In this document: in pieces, positions 58,477 to 64,000 of the stretch
How the letters are laid out: each line of letters starts with the position of its first letter
Numbering within the stretch: position 1 is the first letter of the stretch
From: Methanobacterium sp. BRmetb2
GTDB lineage: Archaea; Methanobacteriota; Methanobacteria; Methanobacteriales; Methanobacteriaceae
Reading direction: 5' to 3'
DNA length: 64,000 nt
Assembly: GCA_003491285.1 (NCBI GenBank)
Contig: CP022705.1
Coordinates: forward strand, 1 to 64,000
Position numbers and translations under genes: made by a program
Notes under the pieces: generated by a model
Told to the model about the DNA's origin: nothing
Database searches by the model: none
The model's input: only the letters and a program-made list of their open reading frames with translations

Positions 58477-59604
58477 ATGTCAAAGGTAGCAGTTTTAGAA
58501 ACATCACCATCTACTGTGATTTATGATTATAAAAGGGCTATGGATCTGGTAGGATACCCAAAACATATTCCACCAATGAATAAAACCATTTTAAAACTTA
58601 ATTTATCCTGGACTCTTTATTATCCGGCTTGTTCTACTCCACCATGGCAGTTGGATGGAGTTCTAAACTGTTTAAAGGAAGATGGTTATGAAGATATTTT
58701 AGGAGTGGAAAACCAGACAGTGGTAACCCATCCTTGGAAGGGTGCTTATTATAATAAATGGCTTCCTCTCCTTGAAAAGTATGGTATCCAGTTCCAGCCA
58801 TTAACTGATGTTAAATGGGTTGAATATGATGTTAAATCTGAAATGTTGGCTATGGATGAGATTTTTGGGGAAATCTGGATCCCGGAGATTTTCATTGATA
58901 CTAATGTTATCCATTTTCCCACCATGAAAACCCACGGCCACACCACCACCACCGGCGCCATGAAGAATGCCTTTGGAGGATTAATACCCAAATACCGGCA
59001 TCACGCCCACAAGAAGATACACGAAGTACTGGTGGATCTTTTATCCATACAGAAAGAGATACATGCCGGGGTCTTGGCAGTGATGGACGGGTGTGTCTGC
59101 GGTGATGGGGCCGGGCCCCGTACCATGGAGCCCTACTACGGTAACCTTATACTGGCCAGCTCTGATCAGGTGGCAATAGATGCTGTTGCAGCAAGTATTA
59201 TGGGATTTGAACCAATGAAAATTGACTACATTAAAATGGCTCATGATAGAGGTCTGGGAATAGGGGATGTGGACCAGATAGAAATAGTGGGTGTGGATGA
59301 AAGTCAATTAAAAAGTTTGAACTTCAATTTCCAAACCAAAAGAAGTCCAGTTATCCGCTGGGATCAACGGCTTAGAAAGAAGACTATGAATATTAAATGG
59401 CTTCACAACCTCTTATTTAACTCGCCACTTTTTAAAACATTTATTTTTGCCTCAGAATATTACCACGACCACCTATGGTATCCCCTTATTGGTAAAAAAA
59501 AGATTGATCAATTTAAAAAGACCCCATGGGGGGGACTCTTTGATAGATATAAATATGGTAAGTTTCCGGAATATGAAGAAGTAAGAGAATGGGATCCCTA
59601 CTAA
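58477..59604 (+). CDS. DUF362 domain protein
   Basis: 375 residues from the ATG at 58477, which has GAGTGATTTA before it; an ATG four codons earlier could serve a leaderless message. The core NVIHFPTMKTHGHTTTTGAM with NAFGGLIP, and VMDGCVCGDGAGP, are typical of DUF362, a family of unknown function often linked to iron-sulfur proteins, here without ferredoxin cysteines. A C-terminal aromatic tail follows. It is convergent with the second flippase gene, with four bases between them. Confidence 0.82.
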   Translation: MSKVAVLETSPSTVIYDYKRAMDLVGYPKHIPPMNKTILKLNLSWTLYYPACSTPPWQLDGVLNCLKEDGYEDILGVENQTVVTHPWKGAYYNKWLPLLEKYGIQFQPLTDVKWVEYDVKSEMLAMDEIFGEIWIPEIFIDTNVIHFPTMKTHGHTTTTGAMKNAFGGLIPKYRHHAHKKIHEVLVDLLSIQKEIHAGVLAVMDGCVCGDGAGPRTMEPYYGNLILASSDQVAIDAVAASIMGFEPMKIDYIKMAHDRGLGIGDVDQIEIVGVDESQLKSLNFNFQTKRSPVIRWDQRLRKKTMNIKWLHNLLFNSPLFKTFIFASEYYHDHLWYPLIGKKKIDQFKKTPWGGLFDRYKYGKFPEYEEVREWDPY

Positions 59605-59608
59605 TCCA

Positions 59609-61063
59609 CTAGTTTTCATCTTCATTTTTATTTATTTTTAAAATATTCCTTAAAAGGGTTAAATCCTCTTTATCAAAAATTTTGGTAATGAATAAGACTA
59701 CTATATATATTAAAACTCCTAAAATAATTAATATTAAGAGATTGAGATAGTTAAAGTACCATAATACAGCCCCCATCACCAGACCAGAGACTGCAACCTT
59801 TAAAATGATAATTATATTCTCTTTTATTGGTAACCCGTAACCTACCCGGTAGCTTAAGGCTATGATGCTTCCCACCACCACCATTTCAGTTAAAACTGTG
59901 GCAATGCTGGCACCAATGAAACTATATAAAGGGATTAAAATTAAGTTAAGGACTATATTTACTGCAACCCCTACGCCTGTGACCTTAGTTATGACCATTT
60001 GCCGGCCAGAAGCCTCAAATAGCTTTACAAATGCAGCTCCGCAGAAAGTAATTACAATTGTCCATATTAAAACTTGAAGGGCAAATATAGATGGTAAAAA
60101 TCCAGCACCAAATATCAGTAAAATTATTTTATTTGATAGAACAGTAGTACCCACCCCTATGGGAAATCCCAATATCAACATATATTTAAAGAATTTCTCC
60201 TGAACCTTTCGAAGTATGTCATCAGAAGAGATGTAGAATTTGCTCATTACCGGAAAAATGGCCTGATTAATAATACCAGGAAGATATAAAACAATTAATA
60301 TCAACCGGTAAGCTGCAGAATACCATCCCACCACCACGTCTCCCTGCATAAGTGATAACATTACCGAGTCAATGTAAGTGTAAATAGTCCCATATATTGA
60401 TGTTAATCCAAAAGGTAATGCTTCCCTGATTTTAAAACTCCAGAAACTCTTTTCAAGTCCTAAATGGAATTTACTAAACTTCCAGTAGGTTATGATTAGA
60501 TTGTATAACAGTACAACCATGCTTCCCAAAAGGTAAATAGCAGATACTAAAATGACATCGGCCTGATAATATATGGCAATTAAGGTGAATACAAGGATCA
60601 GCGCCGTATTTAATACCTGGCCTATAGATTGATATTCCATCTCCTCATAGGCCTGGTAAATAGCATAAAACATTTGACTGAAGGCTGCAACTATTACATA
60701 CAAGCCTAAAAAGTAGACCACCATGACTGTCTGGGAGGGATAATCTAAAAGGTTGATGGTGACAGCTATCAGTAAGAAAACAATTACTGATAAAATGAGT
60801 TTAATGGTGGTTACATTAGTTAAATAGTTCGAAGTTTTTTTGATATCACGGGACAGATCACGTGTGGTGATGGTGTTAAGTCCAAGATCAACGGCCACTG
60901 CAAATATTCCAGTAAATGCAAGCCCAAATGAAAGTATACCGTACCCTGCCGCACCTAAATAACGGGCCACGTACACTATGTAAATGAATCCGAGTAGGTA
61001 GGTTATTATCTGTGATAGGACCAGAACTCCGGTGTTCTTGGCAATTTTTTTTGCAGTGGTCAT
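59609..61063 (-). CDS. Wzx-type polysaccharide flippase
   Basis: 484 residues with about 14 hydrophobic helices. IVYVARYLGAAGYGILSFGL at the N-terminus parallels the flippase at 18936-20366, and the two share the layout TRDLSRD/IRDIARN and later text, so they are paralogs. It should carry a lipid-linked glycan across the membrane. GGGAGAGTTAA precedes the ATG. It lies apart from the main glycan island and beside the UbiA group, so it may serve a different glycan. Confidence 0.87.
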   Translation of the reverse strand: MTTAKKIAKNTGVLVLSQIITYLLGFIYIVYVARYLGAAGYGILSFGLAFTGIFAVAVDLGLNTITTRDLSRDIKKTSNYLTNVTTIKLILSVIVFLLIAVTINLLDYPSQTVMVVYFLGLYVIVAAFSQMFYAIYQAYEEMEYQSIGQVLNTALILVFTLIAIYYQADVILVSAIYLLGSMVVLLYNLIITYWKFSKFHLGLEKSFWSFKIREALPFGLTSIYGTIYTYIDSVMLSLMQGDVVVGWYSAAYRLILIVLYLPGIINQAIFPVMSKFYISSDDILRKVQEKFFKYMLILGFPIGVGTTVLSNKIILLIFGAGFLPSIFALQVLIWTIVITFCGAAFVKLFEASGRQMVITKVTGVGVAVNIVLNLILIPLYSFIGASIATVLTEMVVVGSIIALSYRVGYGLPIKENIIIILKVAVSGLVMGAVLWYFNYLNLLILIILGVLIYIVVLFITKIFDKEDLTLLRNILKINKNEDEN

Positions 61064-61306
61064 TTAACTCTCCCTAATACATAGGAAATATTAATTTTTC
61101 TTATCTAAATTATTTTGGGAAGAATTTTTTTATTTAATCCCTCTATTTTTCCCTTGAAACTGGTACTTTACTTATAAATTAGTGGCATTCTTAAACTACA
61201 TTTGGGTAAATTTATTAGTAACTATATCTCAATCATATTATCATAAACTGAAAATTATCTTTAACAAGTTTATCTTTATTATAATTAAGAAAAGATGGTG
61301 TAATAG

Positions 61307-61531
61307 ATGAATAAAAAATTTAGGAAACAGAAAGTTGACTATGAAAATGAACTGGCCAAACAGTTCAGAATGTTTAAAAATAAAAATGTTCAGATTGCCT
61401 TTAAAAACAATACCTACGATGAAGGTAAAATCATAGCCCTTGATAATTATTTAAACACAGTTATAGAGACTGATGAAGGCCTTAGAGTTATTAAAGGTGG
61501 TAAAATACTGTACATTGCTATTAATGAATAA
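61307..61531 (+). CDS. LSm (Sm-like) RNA-binding protein
   Basis: 74 residues. After a basic head, FKNKNVQIAFKNNTYDEGKI and IALDNYLNTVIETDEG form the Sm1 motif, and VIKGGKILYIAI the Sm2 motif with its IxG pattern slightly changed. Archaeal Sm-like proteins form seven-membered rings that bind U-rich RNA. It is a divergent member: the usual G and D positions of Sm1 are kept. GATGGTGTAATAG precedes the ATG. Confidence 0.75.
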   Translation: MNKKFRKQKVDYENELAKQFRMFKNKNVQIAFKNNTYDEGKIIALDNYLNTVIETDEGLRVIKGGKILYIAINE

Positions 61532-61626
61532 TTGAGTGGTAAAAAAGTAAATTTAGTTTGTTATTTTTAACAGATTTTTCTACATTTTTTTGACAATAAT
61601 CTGATTGGTTGAGGATGTGCATTTTT

Positions 61627-61926
61627 TTGATTGAAATATCCGTCCACAAAATAAAGGGTAGATGTCCGGTTCATGAAGTGGGTGATAAAATTATAATTAA
61701 AGACCCTGAAATAATAGTTGATAAAACGGACAAAATCTGTACCCATGCACTTTCAACCATCCTGCACTACACAACCATCCTCGAGCACAACTGGTGCCCA
61801 GTGGAACTTGGATTGACCCATAAAAAAGACCCCCAACATGCTTATATGCAGTGTGTTGACCCTGGATCTCCCTACACTGATGGTGGTACTGTGATATTTA
61901 GGTGCAAAAAAATAGAGGAGGAATAA
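61627..61926 (+). CDS. TIGR04076 family protein
   Basis: 99 residues. EISVHKIKGRCPVHEVGDKI and THALSTILHYTTIL, then CPDP-like cysteine text (WCPVEL, MQCVDPGSPY, FRCKK), are typical of the TIGR04076 family of small cysteine-bearing proteins, whose function is unknown. The chosen TTG follows GAGGATG; an ATG at 61615 lies within that site. It ends 4 bases before the epimerase gene, so the two are probably translated together. Confidence 0.7.
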   Translation: MIEISVHKIKGRCPVHEVGDKIIIKDPEIIVDKTDKICTHALSTILHYTTILEHNWCPVELGLTHKKDPQHAYMQCVDPGSPYTDGGTVIFRCKKIEEE

Positions 61927-61930
61927 TATC

Positions 61931-62869
61931 ATGGAAACCCAGAAGATAATGGTCACTGGTGGTTCTGGCTTTATTGGAACCAACCTGGTTAATGAGCTAG
62001 AAAACCGTGGCCATGAGGTTTTAGCAGTAGATCTGCTTCACAATGACAGAGATAATTATATAAGGGCTGATGTGAAAAATTATCGGCAAATAGAACGATT
62101 ATTTGATAATGATAAGTTTGACTACATTTATCACCTGGCTGCTGAATACGGCCGATGGAACGGTGAAGAATACTATGAAAATCTGTGGCAGACCAATGTA
62201 ATTGGAACCAAACACATGATACGTCTCCAGGAAAAATTAGGGTTCAGGATGATATTTTTCTCATCAGCGGAGGTTTATGGAGACTACAACGGGATTATGA
62301 GTGAGAATGTCATGGAGGACAATCCCATAAAAGACACTTATCAGATGAATGACTACGCCATAACCAAGTGGGCCGGTGAGTTGATGTGCATGAACTCAGC
62401 TACCATGTTTGACACAGAGACTGTCCGGGTTAGACCTGTGAACTGTTACGGGCCCCACGAACATTACACCCCATACAAAGGATTCATACCCATATTCATT
62501 TATAAATCATTATTCGACCAACCTTACACTGTATATGAAGGACACAAGAGAATTATTGACTATGTGGAGGATTCTGCCCGTACCTTTGCCAATATTATAG
62601 ACAATTTCATACCTGGAGAGGTTTACAATGTAGGCGGTAAACAGGAATGGGAAAAAGACATAAAAGAGTACTCAGATATTGTCCTGGATGCAGTGGGAAA
62701 GGATGATTCGCTGGTGACCTACCATGAAGCAGAGGCCTTTACCACCAAGGTTAAGACCATGGACTTCACCAAGGCTATTCAGGATCTAAAACATGATCCT
62801 CAGGTAAATCCAGAAGAAGGAATAAAGAAAACTGTAGATTGGATGAAATGGTACTACCGTATAGAGTAG
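61931..62869 (+). CDS. NAD-dependent epimerase/dehydratase (SDR)
   Basis: 312 residues. The Rossmann motif VTGGSGFIGTNL, the FFSSAEVYGDYNG strand and the catalytic YAITKWAGE identify an extended SDR acting on a nucleotide sugar. RVRPVNCYGPHE and DYVEDSARTF follow as usual. GAGGAGGAATAATATC before the ATG is a strong ribosome site. It is 46 bases upstream of a lipid-linked sugar synthase-like GT2 gene. An epimerase such as UDP-glucose 4-epimerase is likely but the sugar is not fixed. Confidence 0.87.
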   Translation: METQKIMVTGGSGFIGTNLVNELENRGHEVLAVDLLHNDRDNYIRADVKNYRQIERLFDNDKFDYIYHLAAEYGRWNGEEYYENLWQTNVIGTKHMIRLQEKLGFRMIFFSSAEVYGDYNGIMSENVMEDNPIKDTYQMNDYAITKWAGELMCMNSATMFDTETVRVRPVNCYGPHEHYTPYKGFIPIFIYKSLFDQPYTVYEGHKRIIDYVEDSARTFANIIDNFIPGEVYNVGGKQEWEKDIKEYSDIVLDAVGKDDSLVTYHEAEAFTTKVKTMDFTKAIQDLKHDPQVNPEEGIKKTVDWMKWYYRIE

Positions 62870-62915
62870 TTAACAATTCGATATTATATAATATTATTTA
62901 CGGAGAATATAACTA

Positions 62916-63800
62916 ATGGCTAAAATAACAGCAATACTGCCTGCATATAACGAGGAAATTTCCATAGGAAGTATGGTGCTTAGAACTGCCCAGTACGTGG
63001 ACCAGGTTATTGTAGTGGATGACGGAAGTACCGATAAAACAGCTCAGATTGCAGAGATGGCTGGTGCAGAGGTTGCAAGCCACTCCACCAATAGGGGTAA
63101 AGGTGCAGCACTTAAAACTGGTTTCAATATGGCTAAAGATGCAGATGTGGTGGTAACCATTGACGCTGATGGACAGCACTATCCTGAAGAGATACCCGCC
63201 CTTATAAAGCCTATCCTGGAAGGTGAGGCAGATGTGGTTAATGGGAGCCGGTACATAAATGGAAAAGATGAAAACACTCCCCGTTATAGAAGGGTTGGTC
63301 AAAAGGTTCTGGATAAAGCCAGCAATATTAGCAGTGGATTGGACATCACCGATACCCAAAGTGGGTACCGGGCTTTTGCCAAGCATACCATACCATTATT
63401 CCGATTCCAAGATACTGGATATGGTGTGGAAAGTGAGATGCTGGTAGATGCAGCTAAAAATGATATGCGAATCGTGGAAGTAGAAATTGGCGTGCGTTAC
63501 GATGTGAAAAGTTCAAGCAGACACCCTATTAGTCAGGGTATACAGGTTCTAACCCGTATAATAAGGGACGTTGAGATAAAGAAACCTTTGTACTACTTCA
63601 CGATACCCGGTTTAATTATTGTGGTGGTGGGAATAATTATAAGCCTGTTTTTCATCCGTGATTATATAACTGGTAAAAGCATAACCATGGCCCCTACCCT
63701 GTTGATGATCATGTTTACCCTGGCAGGGATATTCATGACGTTTACCGGTATCATTTTAGACTCTATATCCCGACTTATAGAACGAACCATTAATAAATAA
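62916..63800 (+). CDS. Glycosyltransferase family 2, polyprenyl-phosphate sugar synthase-like
   Basis: 294 residues. ITAILPAYNEEISIGSMV, VIVVDDGSTDKT and VTIDADGQHYPEEIP carry the GT2 nucleotide and metal sites, and TDTQSGYRAF the acceptor site. Two C-terminal hydrophobic segments (about 228-250 and 260-285) anchor it. It should pass a sugar to a polyprenyl phosphate at the cytoplasmic face. The protein is related to the GT2 at 34027-34788 but has a longer membrane tail. A membrane-protein gene follows directly. Confidence 0.88.
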   Translation: MAKITAILPAYNEEISIGSMVLRTAQYVDQVIVVDDGSTDKTAQIAEMAGAEVASHSTNRGKGAALKTGFNMAKDADVVVTIDADGQHYPEEIPALIKPILEGEADVVNGSRYINGKDENTPRYRRVGQKVLDKASNISSGLDITDTQSGYRAFAKHTIPLFRFQDTGYGVESEMLVDAAKNDMRIVEVEIGVRYDVKSSSRHPISQGIQVLTRIIRDVEIKKPLYYFTIPGLIIVVVGIIISLFFIRDYITGKSITMAPTLLMIMFTLAGIFMTFTGIILDSISRLIERTINK

Positions 63801-63833
63801 ACTTTTTCTAATAAATTTTAAGAGACGATTATA

Positions 63834-64000
63834 TGTTTTTAGATAAAATGAGAGATATATTTTTGAAGGATAGAACTACATCGTTTCTTTTAATTCTACT
63901 TTTATTAATAGTTTCAATTATTTCCCTATCTTTAATAGATCTTCAGTCAAAACTGGGAGTTTATTACTGGGATATATTTGTTTATTTAGGTAATGCCCTG
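63834..64000 (+). CDS. Membrane protein, N-terminal part only
   Basis: The frame opens at an ATG behind GAGACGATTAT and is open to the window edge; 55 residues are seen. A charged head (MFLDKMRDIFLKDRTT) is followed by a hydrophobic helix of about 20 residues. A tryptophan/aspartate pair (YYWDIFVYLG) comes next, reminiscent of the first outer loop of GT-C/GT39 glycosyltransferases. The position after a lipid-linked sugar synthase gene fits such a role, but too little is visible to say. Confidence 0.55.

Noticed and set aside
62913..63386. A 157-codon minus-strand frame
   Set aside because: Antisense to a clear GT2 gene; its Cys/His-rich text is a by-product of codon use.

Overview
The window looks like a chromosomal segment of a methanogenic archaeon of the order Methanobacteriales, most likely a Methanobacterium-type genome. 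This is inferred from several things. DUF11-type surface adhesins, paralogous zinc-ribbon membrane proteins, FrhB-like ferredoxin domains, an LSm protein and PAS/HisKA_2-type sensor kinases occur together. Promoters are archaeal TATA boxes, and ribosome sites of the GGAG or GGTGAT kind precede many starts. The DNA is AT-rich throughout. I found no tRNA, rRNA, CRISPR array or insertion sequence.

Layout. (1) Positions 1-8.4 kb hold the 5' part of a large secreted adhesin with an apparent internal-thioester domain and DUF11 repeats (minus strand, running off the left edge). Next come a two-gene HprK-like kinase plus ABC exporter unit, a membrane metal hydrolase, a degenerate ATPase-like membrane protein, and an archaeal AAA ATPase behind two strong palindromes. 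(2) Positions 8.5-12.3 kb carry a nucleotide-sugar set: GT4 glycosyltransferase, LegB-like SDR, sugar nucleotidyltransferase and a second SDR. (3) Positions 12.3-17.3 kb are mixed: lipoprotein, bacterial-type RNase III, GNAT protein, small secreted or membrane unknowns, and a zinc-ribbon membrane protein. (4) Positions 17.4-36.1 kb form a visibly AT-richer glycan island. It holds a Gmd-like SDR, a Wzx flippase, an FrhB-like/pyruvyltransferase fusion, four methyltransferases, two GT2 and four GT4 enzymes, a DUF2206-like multispanning protein and an NTP_transf_5 nucleotidyltransferase. From 25.3 kb on, all of its genes lie on the minus strand and several overlap.

(5) Positions 36-55.7 kb are mostly housekeeping and sensing genes: M20 amidohydrolase, an RsbW-like ATPase fused to GNAT, VOC and SRPBCC proteins, two large PAS histidine kinases, an MFS transporter, and a ZIP/Dps-like/cytochrome-b5-like metal and oxidative-stress group. 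An S13 peptidase and a Ca2+/cation antiporter are also here. (6) Positions 55.8-64 kb return to envelope lipids and glycans: a UbiA enzyme resembling polyprenyl-phosphate phosphoribosyltransferase, a PHP phosphoesterase, a UPF0104 flippase-like protein, DUF362, a second Wzx, LSm, a TIGR04076 protein, an SDR epimerase, a GT2 enzyme and the start of another membrane protein.

Taken together, the window is dominated by cell-surface construction. SDRs and nucleotidyltransferases make activated sugars, GT2/GT4 enzymes and methyltransferases build and decorate a lipid-linked glycan, and two Wzx proteins could flip it. The least ordinary items are the thioester adhesin beside the HprK-like kinase/exporter, the fused FrhB-pyruvyltransferase, the UbiA-PHP-UPF0104 set, and two genes with no canonical start codon.
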